Shown in pieces: positions 34,721 to 43,772 of a stretch of 64,000 nt of DNA. Position 1 is the first letter of the stretch, and each line of letters starts with the position of its first letter. The DNA is from Rhabditoides inermis (Eukaryota; Nematoda; Chromadorea; Rhabditida; Rhabditidae), in assembly GCA_963966185.1 (NCBI GenBank), contig CAWZYM010000229.1, forward strand, positions 493,001 through 557,000. The letters are read 5' to 3'. The translations under genes were made by a program, and so were the position numbers. The notes beneath the pieces were generated by a model. That model saw only the letters and a program-made list of their open reading frames with translations, was not told where the DNA came from and ran no database searches.

Positions 34721-37166
34721 CTCACATAGTCTCCATCTGACTGCTTGCCGCCGCCATTTCTCTCGTGCGAGCAGTCCTCCCCTTTCTCATCGTTTCTTCC
34801 ACGCCACTCATGTTGGAAGACGTTTTCCTACAGTAACTGCTAATTGGAATTACATAAACTGATTGTATAGAAACATGTTACGAAGCAGGAGAAAAGAGAT
34901 GCGATTTATACTCACTATGGCCACCCGCTATAGTCTTAACTTTCTTGCAAGCAATTCCATCCTATTCTCTTCTCATTGACAAATATCAAAACAGAATTGT
35001 ACAATGTACAAATTAGAGTCGATAGACGAATTCTAATGTTTTGTAATTGATGTGAAATGAACCAACCGAACATGTATGTCTGGGGACGGTGTTCTCTCCA
35101 CATGCCTCTTTCTCCTCTCGATCACAGGCTGCGCGCGCACCACCGGACGCACTGACGGCCTGGTGAGTGAACAAAGTGGAATGTAATGATAAGAATACAC
35201 AAACCTGGAATCGTCGAGTCGAACTCGGAGAGTGGCCTTGTCGATGAGCAGGTGCACATCCGGGACAGGATCATCAGGAGGGTCACGGGGACTGAAAGTG
35301 ATGGTAGAAAAGAGAACCAAATGAGAATGTGTTTACCTTCCGAGAAGCTCCTTGTCGTAGAAGCTCCAGTCGTGCCTTTTCGCCATTGCCTCTTTGATGA
35401 GAAAGCAGATATTGTGGCAGTCCCACGCAAATCTGTAAAAATGAATTGAATGCATGCATAACTGTACTGACACATGAACATGAACTCACTCAGACGGGTT
35501 CCGTCCGCGCAGGATAGCCAGCAGGGCGCCGAAGCAACGAAACCCACAGCTCCACGAATCCTGAAGAGAATAGTGATTGAGGATTTCATCTCACAATTTC
35601 ATCTCTCTCTCTCTCTCTCTCTTTATTTTTCACATACTCCCTCTCTCTCACTCTACCCCATCTCCTGCTCCCGCCACAGTCTCTCCCAGTTGGCAGTCAT
35701 ACCACCGCACTACCGTAATCCGAATAGGTCCTTCGAACATATGACCGTACGCGAACACAAGCTGCGTGAGCAGCTCGTGTCGCTTGATCATCATCTGATA
35801 AAAAATATGTTAAGAATAAACCATAGTGTGAAATAACTTACCCATTCTTGAACGTGATCTCCTGCATCGTCGACCATCGAGTCGTAGAGGAGGAGGTGCG
35901 CCACGTCGCTGTCACTCGCCGGAAGGAAACTGAACACCATGATGGAACAATATAAAATTTGTGGGCATATCGACTCACTGGATGAGGACGAAGTGGCCTC
36001 CGATATGGTGAATCTGCACCACGGGAATCTCAGGTCGGAACTCTTCGATAGACAGCTGCGCTCCGAGAGCCTAAACGATATGGTATGGTAAATAGAAGAC
36101 AGATGTAGTACCCCCGATGTACCTTGATCATGGAGATGAGTTGCGCACCCTGTGTGAAGGTGTCAGCAACAGACTGAACATGTAGTGCAGCTTTATCCAG
36201 CCAATCATCTCCCAGCTCCTGACCGAACGTAGGCTGCAATGGTCCGACTCTCTCTCTCCCTCTCTCTTTCTCTCTCTCTCTCTCGCTCTCTCTCTCTCTC
36301 TTTCTCTCTCACTCTCTTTGAATGCGCACCTACCTCTTCGTTCATTCCGGGAGCATCGCCCACGTGATGCAACTCTGGATTGCAGCCCCTCACTCGAGAT
36401 GCGCTGCAGTGACAAAACATTTCAAAATAGAATTGCAAATGATTGTAATAGATAGGCTTCAATCAGTATCTCACTTGTTTTGTCATAGTTAATTTAGAAA
36501 TAAAGGAACATTATTGAAAATGAGTATGGGAGCTCATCACTTACATGCAACTCGCTCTGCGCGGCCTTGCGCCACGCGTGCCGGCTCTCGCCCCAGACCA
36601 GTGCTCCTCTCCCGAACCACGCGACAGAGAGGAAGCACTGAAACACATTGAATATAAGAGGAATATTGATTATGTCTTTGTTTGGTGCCTTCTTTCACAA
36701 CACTACACACCCGCCTCGGCCGTGAAAGAGCGTGTTGGCCTGACCTACGCAACGAGGTGACACAGTTGGCAGCTGGTACGAGTTGTTGATGGAATGCTCA
36801 CCTCTCTGTGTCCTCTGCCGACACCGGCCTCACACCTCCAGACACGTGCTTTTCCGCTGAACCACGCAACGCGGAAAAGACACTGAAAACAATGGGATTG
36901 GGAGGTAAAACGAATGCGTACCGTTCTGCGTTCTCTCCCTCCACCACACGCGCACGCTTCGCTGGCAAGACGTCGCTATCCCCTGGACCACGCAACAGGG
37001 ACAGACGACTGGAAATGAATATGAGACAATGTGATAAAATAGAGATCGGATTGTTTCTTGAATAAATTTAGTGGAAAGACAAAATTGTGAAAAAAGGCAT
37101 CGAGGTTCACCTCTCTTGGTCGGCTGCACTGGAATTCTTCTTTTTCTTGTTATGATCTTGCGACAT
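23254..37166 (-). CDS. Helitron Rep/helicase protein (HUH nuclease and Pif1-type helicase), intron-rich
   Basis: About 45 short exons on the minus strand. The ATG at 37166 follows a TTTCAG and opens MSQDHNKKKKNSSAADQER. In order: short Arg-rich exons; a protease-like module (about 36240-35342); repeated small exons of the type TPEESSRRQQ (about 34.5-33.5 kb); a Cys-rich finger CPYCDALYFDNEPACIRCC (about 33.25 kb); the Helitron N domain; Rep motif 2 QQRGMPHIHLLV (about 29.72 kb, the HUH pair); KYVRADIP and FCRKDTA..GKGFPHAF; Rep motif 3 KYLYKYLFK (about 28.81 kb, Tyr). The helicase follows: GSGGSGKTTLFTALYYG (Walker A, about 26.26 kb), LLFDEVSMVD (Walker B, about 25.8 kb), FGGKHVIFGGDFRQ, NGTRLIIRV, FAITVNKSQGATIGR and FVAMSRVRR. 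An acidic tail ends at 23254. Likely of the order of 2,000 residues. No nonsense change seen in the core motifs; full splicing is unverified. Confidence 0.9.
23571..23700. repeat. CT microsatellite with GTCTGT variant
   Basis: CT run turning into GTGTCTGT units, inside the last intron of the Rep/helicase gene. Confidence 0.85.
23705..23975. repeat. Minisatellite of ACCGTATA-type units
   Basis: Degenerate tandem units of about 15-17 bases around GAGTACCGTATACCCG. The same family recurs at 27810-28010 and 29330-29420, always within introns of the Helitron gene. Confidence 0.8.
25285..25395. repeat. GA microsatellite in Rep/helicase intron
   Basis: GA/GAAA run on the plus strand, opposite in orientation to most tracts in this gene. 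It accounts for the Arg/Glu-rich frames here. Confidence 0.85.
26445..26670. repeat. CT microsatellite with periodic TTTCTTCTT interruptions
   Basis: CT tract containing three CCCTCTTTCTTC-type higher-order units, in the intron just upstream of the Walker A exon. Confidence 0.85.
27765..28010. repeat. CT tract followed by ACCGTATA-type minisatellite
   Basis: Units of about 50 bases with the pattern CTCACATGAAACTACCGTA repeated about four times, inside an intron. Confidence 0.8.
29155..29425. repeat. CT tract and short ACCGTATA-type repeat
   Basis: CT run (about 29158-29215) and, after AT-rich sequence, three or four degenerate GTACCGTA units (about 29330-29420), in one intron. Confidence 0.75.
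33445..33482 (-). repeat. Tiny RTE 3'-end fragment
   Basis: On the minus strand this reads CCGGATAAATGT followed by GAATT-type units, the same end as the RTE fragment at 3810-3841. It lies in an intron of the Helitron gene, in the antisense orientation to the plus-strand copy. Confidence 0.55.
33620..33990. other. Long intron of the Rep/helicase gene
   Basis: AT-rich, with no recognisable exon. An open plus-strand frame here has no familiar features. A short stretch near 33650-33680 contains A- and B-box-like sequence but is too compressed for a tRNA. Confidence 0.45.
35342..36240 (-). other. Putative Ulp1-like (C48) cysteine-protease module of the Helitron protein
   Basis: Five or six exons of the Rep/helicase gene: LGDDWLDKAALHVQSVADTF (about 36.2 kb), VVQIHHIGGHFVLI (about 36.0 kb), SDVAHLLLYDSMVDDAG (about 35.9 kb), KRHELLTQLVFAYGHMF (about 35.75 kb) and DSWSCGFRCFGALLAILRG (about 35.5 kb). 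The His (GGHFVLI), the Asp 21 residues later (LLLYDSM) and the Cys in SCGF follow the His-Asp-Cys order of Ulp1/adenain-type proteases. The usual Gln upstream of the Cys was not obvious. Known: some animal Helitron-like elements carry OTU-type proteases, and some DNA transposons carry Ulp1-type ones. The module might cleave the polyprotein or act on host SUMO or ubiquitin; that is inference. Confidence 0.5.
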
Positions 37167-37420
37167 TATCTGAAAGTGAAAATGATTTATTGTATCAAGA
37201 TATAAGTTGAAAAAAAAGTAAATAAGGTTTGGAAAAACGTAAAATTGAACAGAAATGCATATTTGGAAGGAGGAAGGACAAGGGAGTGGTCACATTTCGC
37301 AATAGCGCTCAATCGATTGGAACATAGTATGCAAATGAGTGTTCCCACTTTCGCAACAACCCTGACTATGATACTTTTTTGAGATGGAAAGAATGCTGTT
37401 TTTGTGAAGAAAAAAACGCA
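37167..37420. promoter_or_regulatory. Likely upstream region of the Rep/helicase gene
   Basis: AT-rich stretch just 5' of the proposed ATG. It includes CAATAGCGCTCAATCGATTG and TATGCAAATGAGTG (about 37300-37345), repeated at 38515-38560 and 38827-38870. A promoter is expected here or further upstream, but no start can be defined. Confidence 0.35.
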
Positions 37421-37471
37421 GTGTGACAAAGCGAGATTGTGAGCGTTAAAATCATGTTCTTATTCTTTCAA

Positions 37472-37519
<48 letters not shown>

Positions 37520-37663
37520 CTTTTCTCCTTTTTCTTTCTTTGCCCCTGTCTTTGCTCCCCCCTGTCTCTCCCTGAGTCCGCGGTCCTCCTAGTCGAGAAC
37601 AAGATAGGGTTCTTGGATTACGACAACGTCAGCAGAGGAAGGTGGGGTTGGAAAGCGTCGACG

Positions 37664-37698
<35 letters not shown>

Positions 37699-37928
37699 TT
37701 TTATTTCTCTCTCTCCCTCTCTCTCTCTCCCTCTCTATCGTTCTCTCTCTCTCTTTTTCTCTCTCTCTCTCTCTTCCCTTTCCTCCCTTTTCTCTCTTCC
37801 CCCTCTCTTTGCTCCCCCTCTCTCTCCCTGTGCCGGTTGAATCCGCGTTCCTCCTAATCAAGAACAAGATAGGGTTCTTGAATTACGACAACGTCAGCAG
37901 AGGAAGGTTGGGTTGGATAGCGTCGGAC

Positions 37929-37979
<51 letters not shown>

Positions 37980-37984
37980 TTCTT

Positions 37985-38038
<54 letters not shown>

Positions 38039-38115
38039 TCTCCCTCTCTCTCTCGCTCTGACAAAGCGAGATTGTGAGCGTTATAAATCATGTTTTTATC
38101 CCTTCAATGTTGCCA

Positions 38116-38157
<42 letters not shown>

Positions 38158-38324
38158 CTTTCCTCTCTTTTCTCTCTTCCCCCTCTCTTTGCTCCCCCTC
38201 TCTCTTCCTGTGCCGGTTGAATCCGCGATCCTCCTAATCGAGAACAAGATAGGATTCTTGGATTACGACAACGTCAGCAGAGGAAAGTTGGGTTGGGTGG
38301 GTCGGACGTCTCTCTCTCTCTATC

Positions 38325-38369
<45 letters not shown>

Positions 38370-38627
38370 GAATCCTCTCATTAAAAAAAGATCACAAAAG
38401 TAACACAAATGAACGCCGTTAAAAATATGTTTATGTGCTTACGCATCGATAAAAAAAACACTTGTGAACTCGCCCGCCTCGTGTATCGTTATCCTAAAAG
38501 AAGAATTTAACAAGAACAATAGCGCTCAATCGATTGGAACATAGTATGCAAATGAGTGTTCCCACTTTCGCAATTGCCCTGACTATGATACTTTTTGAGA
38601 GGTCGGACGTCTCTCTCTATCTCTCTA

Positions 38628-38680
<53 letters not shown>

Positions 38681-38936
38681 GAATCCTCTCATTAAAAAAA
38701 AGATAACAAAAGTAACACAAATGAACGCCGTTAAAAATATGTTTATGTGCTTACGCATCGATAAAAAAACACTTGTGAACTCGCCCGCCTCGTGTATCGT
38801 TATCCTAAAAGAAGAATTTAACAAGAACAATAGCGCTCAATCGATTGGAACATAGTATGCAAATGAGTGTTCCCACTTTCGCAACAGCCCTGACTATGAT
38901 ACTTTTTGAGAGGTCGAACGTCTCTCTCTCTCTATC

Positions 38937-38977
<41 letters not shown>

Positions 38978-39156
38978 GAATCCTCTCATTAAATTTACAC
39001 TTTATGTAAACAACATTTTTGAAGTTCCCACTTTCGCAACAGCCCTGACTATGATACTTTTTGAGATGAAAAGAAAGCTGTTTTTGTGAGAAAAAAACGC
39101 AGTGCGACAAAGCGAGATTGTGAGCGTTAAAATCATGTTCTTATTCTTTCAATGTT

Positions 39157-39189
<33 letters not shown>

Positions 39190-39337
39190 TCCCTTTTCTC
39201 CTTTTTCTTTCTTTGCCCCTGTCTTTGCTCCCCCCCTGTCTCTCCCTGAGTCCGCGGTCCTCCTAGTCGAGAACAAGATAGGGTTCTTGGATTACGACAA
39301 CGTCAGCAAAGGAAGGTGGGGTTGGAAAGCGTCGACG

Positions 39338-39370
<33 letters not shown>

Positions 39371-39530
39371 GAATCCTCTCATTAAAAAAAAGATCACAAA
39401 AGTAACACAAATGAAAGCCGTTAAAAATTTGTTTATGTGCTTACGCACCGATAAAAAAACACTTGTGAACTCGCCCGCCTCGTGTATCGTTATCCTAAAA
39501 GAAAAATCATAAATAAAGTCCACTTTCAGA
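37421..39530 (-). repeat. Tandem CT-rich repeat domain in the E2 5' region
   Basis: Three repeated blocks alternate with CT tracts. GAGAACAAGATAGGGTTCTTG with the following CGACAACGTCAGC occurs near 37596, 37859, 38239 and 39270. GACAAAGCGAGATTGTGAGCG occurs near 37424, 38059 and 39107. A block of about 200 bases with CTCATTAAAAAAA and CTCGCCCGCCTCGTGTATCG occurs near 38380, 38690 and 39375. No gene; the Ser/Leu- and Arg/Glu-rich frames come from the repeat. Confidence 0.85.
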
Positions 39531-40375
39531 ACTAAAATATGTCCACAAACCTCTAATCTAACTAAGAAGTACATTACATGACAGAATACCAAAAATGAAG
39601 ACAATTGAACGTTGTTTACAAATTTGTTTACTTGTTTACACTTTATGTAAACAACATTTTTTAACTCGCCTCTAAGTCTACTACACGTTACACATCTTTA
39701 AAACACGTTTTCAGGTTGTTTACACATTTGTTTACTTGTTTACAACATCTGTAAACAACATTTTTGAACTCACCAATAATGTTACTAAACATTTGACGTC
39801 TTCAAAACACACTTTCAGGTTGTTTACAAAGTTGTTTACTTGTTTACATCATCTGTAAACAACATTTTTGAACTCGCCTCCAAGTCTAAATCATCTTAGA
39901 TACCTTCATAACAAACTTTAAATTTGTTTACAAAGTTGTTTACTTGTTGACAAACATGTAAACAACAACATCGCTGACTTGCCTCCAGGTCACATACCAA
40001 GTTTGGACTCTTCAGCATCAAAACTGACCAATATACAACATTACCATATTTGGAAATATGCAAATGAGGTCATACTTCAAAATTTTAATTGTCTACCCGA
40101 CAGTACCTTAACCCCAAAAGGGCATCTCAGTAGCTTGAAAACGAAGCATAGTTTACATAGAAAGTGCTTAAAATTCCGTCTATGTCCATCAGAGTTTCGG
40201 TCAACCCATATAAGGAAACGTCGAATCACGACCCCAAGTAAACGATTGCGTGCGGTGAGCATCTCAGGTCTAAGTTCCATACCTCAACCCCTATCGATCA
40301 CTACAACTTGAGATACTCATCCGGACACACAGACAGACAAACACCATAGTATAATTTATAGGAGGAGGGGGGCGA
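39531..40375 (-). repeat. E2 5' terminal region, near-identical to the E1 5' terminus
   Basis: About 845 bases that recur at 41127-41971 with only about two differences seen (a T-run length change and one C/T). It contains four units of about 115 bases with TTGTTTACTTGTTTACA and its inverse GTAAACAACA, about 15 TTGTTTAC/GTAAACAA motifs within some 370 bases (39600-39970). It ends in CAGACAGACA and the terminal TC. Confidence 0.9.
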
Positions 40376-40416
40376 CTAGCGGCCGGAGGCTCGCTTCGCT
40401 CGCCTCCGGCCGCTAG
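40376..40416 (-). terminator. Helitron E1 3' palindrome
   Basis: A 15-base perfect stem, CTAGCGGCCGGAGGC and its inverse, with an 11-base loop. The terminal CTAG is itself part of the stem. A further GC-rich hairpin lies at about 40418-40490. Confidence 0.85.
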
Positions 40417-40983
40417 TGGCGGCGCTTCGCGCCGCGTTTGCTCCAAGGCTCGCGCGCCTTCGGCGCGCTCGCCTTTCCGCTCTAAAACCTCTAAATAATA
40501 CCTCTTAAATGAAAAATTGTGTTGTTTACTTCTTTGTTTACTTGTTGACATGAGTTGTTTACTATCATAAATGTACTTGTGTACTTGTGTTATGGTATGA
40601 GTATGAAGTGTCTACATTGCAAACTAACAAAGTTATTAAGGTTTCCGAGATTGTTTACATAATTTGTTTACTTGTTTACTTGTTTACATAATATCTTTAC
40701 TAAAAGTTTTGTCTTAGTTAGGTTGTTGTATGGTGTGAATATGAACTGTCTACCTCAATTCGTTATTGAGTTATAGTAAAAAGTCTATTTTCGAGTCAAA
40801 GTCCAAAGTCCCTCTCGTAGAACCCATATAAGGAATTATGCAAATGAGATGTCTGAATTATGCTGACATCCCAGGGACCATAGAACCTTAACTCTAAAAG
40901 GGCATCTCTGAGTCTCGTTCCGTAAGAGCTGTACCTCAGCTGACATACCTTAACCATAGGAAATTTTAGGGGGAGAGAGGCGA
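40376..40983 (-). mobile_element. Small nested Helitron unit within E1 (608 bp)
   Basis: Begins A|TCGCCTCTCTCCCCC at 40983 and ends at the CTAG of E1. It contains TTGTTTAC motifs (about 40525-40690) and a diverged copy of the TATGCAAATGAG / AAAGGGCATCTC region seen in the E2 5' end. Confidence 0.65.
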
Positions 40984-41971
40984 TACAACATCTGTAAACA
41001 ACATTTTTGAACTCACCAAGAATGTTACTAAACATTTGACATCTTTAAAACACATTTTCAGGTTGTTTACAAAGTTGTTTACTTGTTTACATCATCTGTA
41101 AACAACATTTTTGAACTCGCCTCTCACTAAAATATGTCCACAAACCTCTAATCTAACTAAGAAGTACATTACATGACAGAATACCAAAAATGAAGACAAT
41201 TGAACGTTGTTTACAAATTTGTTTACTTGTTTACACTTTATGTAAACAACATTTTTTTAACTCGCCTCTAAGTCTACTACACGTTACACATCTTTAAAAC
41301 ACGTTTTCAGGTTGTTTACACATTCGTTTACTTGTTTACAACATCTGTAAACAACATTTTTGAACTCACCAATAATGTTACTAAACATTTGACGTCTTCA
41401 AAACACACTTTCAGGTTGTTTACAAAGTTGTTTACTTGTTTACATCATCTGTAAACAACATTTTTGAACTCGCCTCCAAGTCTAAATCATCTTAGATACC
41501 TTCATAACAAACTTTAAATTTGTTTACAAAGTTGTTTACTTGTTGACAAACATGTAAACAACAACATCGCTGACTTGCCTCCAGGTCACATACCAAGTTT
41601 GGACTCTTCAGCATCAAAACTGACCAATATACAACATTACCATATTTGGAAATATGCAAATGAGGTCATACTTCAAAATTTTAATTGTCTACCCGACAGT
41701 ACCTTAACCCCAAAAGGGCATCTCAGTAGCTTGAAAACGAAGCATAGTTTACATAGAAAGTGCTTAAAATTCCGTCTATGTCCATCAGAGTTTCGGTCAA
41801 CCCATATAAGGAAACGTCGAATCACGACCCCAAGTAAACGATTGCGTGCGGTGAGCATCTCAGGTCTAAGTTCCATACCTCAACCCCTATCGATCACTAC
41901 AACTTGAGATACTCATCCGGACACACAGACAGACAAACACCATAGTATAATTTATAGGAGGAGGGGGGCGA

Positions 41972-42327
41972 TTATCGATCGACAAGGACACAATGTGTTT
42001 CACAGAGAGAGCAGACGCGCAGAGTACTAAAACGCCTCCAGCATGCGAGTCTCTATCCGATCGAAAGATAGAGTAACGGCCATTCAAACATAGACAATTC
42101 ATGTTATCAGAAGGATTACACCATGACTCGGTCAGCGCACATATCAAAGGATTGTTTTGATCGAGAAAAACTTCCAAATCATAGAGCTTGTTTCTTGCGG
42201 AGCGAGCGTTTAACAGAATGAATTTGGAATAGGGAACATCACGTATTGATGAAAAAGGCTGCGGAAAACCAGACAAGGTAAAACTCACGTGAGATGCGAG
42301 ATGAGAGGGGGCAGGGGGACAGCTGTC
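41972..42327 (-). pseudogene. Non-LTR retrotransposon ORF2, 5' portion (endonuclease N-terminal part)
   Basis: Frame open from just after the ORF1 stop to the Helitron junction. Seen: KFILLNARSARNKLYDLEVF, ICALTESW, then GGVLVLCASALSVKH, the first half of an APE-type endonuclease fold. At 41972 the coding sequence stops at the A of the Helitron target. Joined to 13319 it continues in frame (IDN then LCELLCLDIL). Together the two parts give 970 codons. No ATG is seen near its start: it follows ORF1 in the same frame after a single TAG. Confidence 0.85.
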
Positions 42328-43413
42328 CTACTGGGGCTCGAGAACGGGCGGGCTGGCGTCGGACATCTCTCCGTCGGCTCCCTCCTCCTCCGTGTCGCGG
42401 GCCTTCTTCGACGCATCTTCTGCAATAGGAGAGAGGGCAGCTTCGGTAACATTGCGCTTGCCCTGAGAGCGAGCGCGCACAGTGGAGGAGTGAGAGGAGA
42501 CAGAGCGGGAGGAGGAGGAGGAAGCGGTGCGACCGCGCGCGCCTCGGCTGGCGGGACGGCCACGGCTCTGCTTCCTGGCCCCGCGAGAGGAGAGAGGGGC
42601 GAGAGAGTGTGCAGACTCGGAGACGGCAGACGGCCCGGCGGCGACAGGGGACGGCTCGGCGGCGGCAGACGTGGCGACAGAGGGAACGTGGCCGAGAAGA
42701 GAGATCTGCTGCGGGTGATTTCTGAACGGCCTCGGCTGCGGCAGGCGATGGGCTCTGCAATCACGGACCACCCACTCCACCTGGCCAGCCTTGTCGTTGA
42801 GCGCGCGACACTTGGCCTGCAGGTCCCTCTCAATCGATAGCTCCTCCTCGGTGAGATCTCGGCGCGCGTACGCGAAGACCAGGTGGTTGAGTGACTTGCG
42901 GCGACACCTCCAGATGGCGCGCAGGAAGACGTCCCTGACGACACTGTTCTTCGTCTGGATCTTCATCACTCTGTTGGTCGTCGGCGTGCGGCGGAAGTCT
43001 AGATGGCGGTGGAAGGAGATACTCCTCCTGGAGTACTCGTCGGCGATCTGGGGGTCGGCGACGAGCTCGACCAGCTCTCGGATGAACATCTCGTCAGCCT
43101 TGCGGGTCTCCTCGAACGTGGCGCACTCCGGCCGTCCCACGATGACAAGGCGGGTGGCCTTGTCCTTGATGGTGGCCTCGTCCCTGTGAACGGCCTTGGC
43201 GACATCGGCATAGGTGACGGAGGGAGGAGAGGGAGTAGACGGCGCCAGCCTCTCCACGAGCTTGATCAGCAGGCTCGTGTTCTGGCAGTTCTGCGCGCAC
43301 ATCTCCGCGAGGCTGGCCAGAATTTTGTCCTGCGACTGCAGCAGCTGGTTCTGCGACCGCAGCAAAGACAAAATTTCGTCAGAAGGAGAGGGAAGAGAGG
43401 AAGACGGGGACAT
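42328..43413 (-). CDS. Non-LTR retrotransposon ORF1 (gag-like RNA-binding protein)
   Basis: 361 residues starting MSPSSSLPSPSDEILSL, with a leucine/glutamine heptad-like stretch (LLRSQNQLLQSQDKILASL, probable short coiled coil). A middle domain follows (TRLVIVGRPE, SISFHRHLDFRRTPTTNRVM, LNHLVFAYARRDLTEEEL) resembling the ORF1 RNA-binding region of CR1/L1-type elements. The C-terminal half is low-complexity and Ala/Ser/Arg-rich. No zinc knuckle was seen. GC-rich compared with its surroundings. The frame is intact. Expected role: RNP formation with the element RNA. The 5' end of the element lies shortly upstream, not exactly placed. Confidence 0.8.
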   Translation of the reverse strand: MSPSSSLPSPSDEILSLLRSQNQLLQSQDKILASLAEMCAQNCQNTSLLIKLVERLAPSTPSPPSVTYADVAKAVHRDEATIKDKATRLVIVGRPECATFEETRKADEMFIRELVELVADPQIADEYSRRSISFHRHLDFRRTPTTNRVMKIQTKNSVVRDVFLRAIWRCRRKSLNHLVFAYARRDLTEEELSIERDLQAKCRALNDKAGQVEWVVRDCRAHRLPQPRPFRNHPQQISLLGHVPSVATSAAAEPSPVAAGPSAVSESAHSLAPLSSRGARKQSRGRPASRGARGRTASSSSSRSVSSHSSTVRARSQGKRNVTEAALSPIAEDASKKARDTEEEGADGEMSDASPPVLEPQ

Positions 43414-43439
43414 AAACACTTATGCGGCATATTTTTTTA

Positions 43440-43772
43440 TCAGAAAGCTCTTTATACAATAATAGGGCATTTGTGTGCATGTTCAAGCATAGTGTTTTGA
43501 TTATTGATTGATATTATTCAAACTTATAGAATCTATTAAGCACACTAACGAGTTTGAATCTAGACAGAATCTGGGGGAAACGTCGTTAGAATTACGAAAG
43601 CGGGAAGATATGATGTGATAAATATTGCGCGTAAATATTGCATATTCTAAACTATAACACAATAAAATACAGATTACGTCAATTATTTTGATAATAAATG
43701 ATTGTATACTGAATTAGATGACATTAACGAATAGTTACTTAAAAGTAATGCAGTTGATTTTTCTTTCTCTTT
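43440..43772. other. Junction of retrotransposon 5' end and host DNA
   Basis: AT-rich. It should contain the 5' end of the retrotransposon, the host target duplication and the 3' UTR of the modular gene. I could not identify the duplication because the 3' junction lies within a TTTA-type tail. Confidence 0.4.

Larger units (their letters stand above)
18903..40375 (-). mobile_element. Helitron E2, putatively autonomous (21.5 kb)
   Basis: On the minus strand it starts TCGCCCCCCCTCCTCC at 40375 and ends GCGAGGGCTAG at 18903, directly abutting the TC of E3. The 3' hairpin (18912-18929, stem GCGGCGC/GCGCCGC) and a second palindrome (about 18939-18955) precede the CTAG. Layout 5' to 3': subterminal repeats rich in TTGTTTAC (39.6-40.0 kb), CT-rich tandem repeats (37.4-39.5 kb), the Rep/helicase gene (37166-23254), an RPA-like gene (22055-19751) and a non-coding 3' region. 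HUH nuclease, Pif1-type helicase and an RPA-like protein form the known Helitron gene set. Most introns are swollen by CT/GA microsatellites. Confidence 0.9.
40376..41971 (-). mobile_element. Helitron E1, non-autonomous chimera, youngest of the train
   Basis: On the minus strand it starts TCGCCCCCCCTCCTCC at 41971, preceded by host A (41972), and ends CGGCCGCTAG at 40376, abutting the TC of E2. The first 845 bases are almost identical to the E2 5' end. A second 5'-like terminus (TCGCCTCTCTCCCCCTAAAA) begins at 40983, preceded by A, so the last 608 bases look like a separate small Helitron onto which an E2-type 5' end was joined. No protein gene. Confidence 0.85.

Noticed and set aside
40796..41035. 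Minus-strand frame in E1
   Set aside because: Falls in non-coding repeat sequence shared in diverged form with the Helitron 5' end; no protein features.
42285..42944. Minus-strand Ser/Pro/Arg-rich frame and plus-strand Gly/Arg-rich frame over ORF1
   Set aside because: Shadows of the GC-rich ORF1 coding sequence in other phases; the ORF1 frame has the recognisable features.
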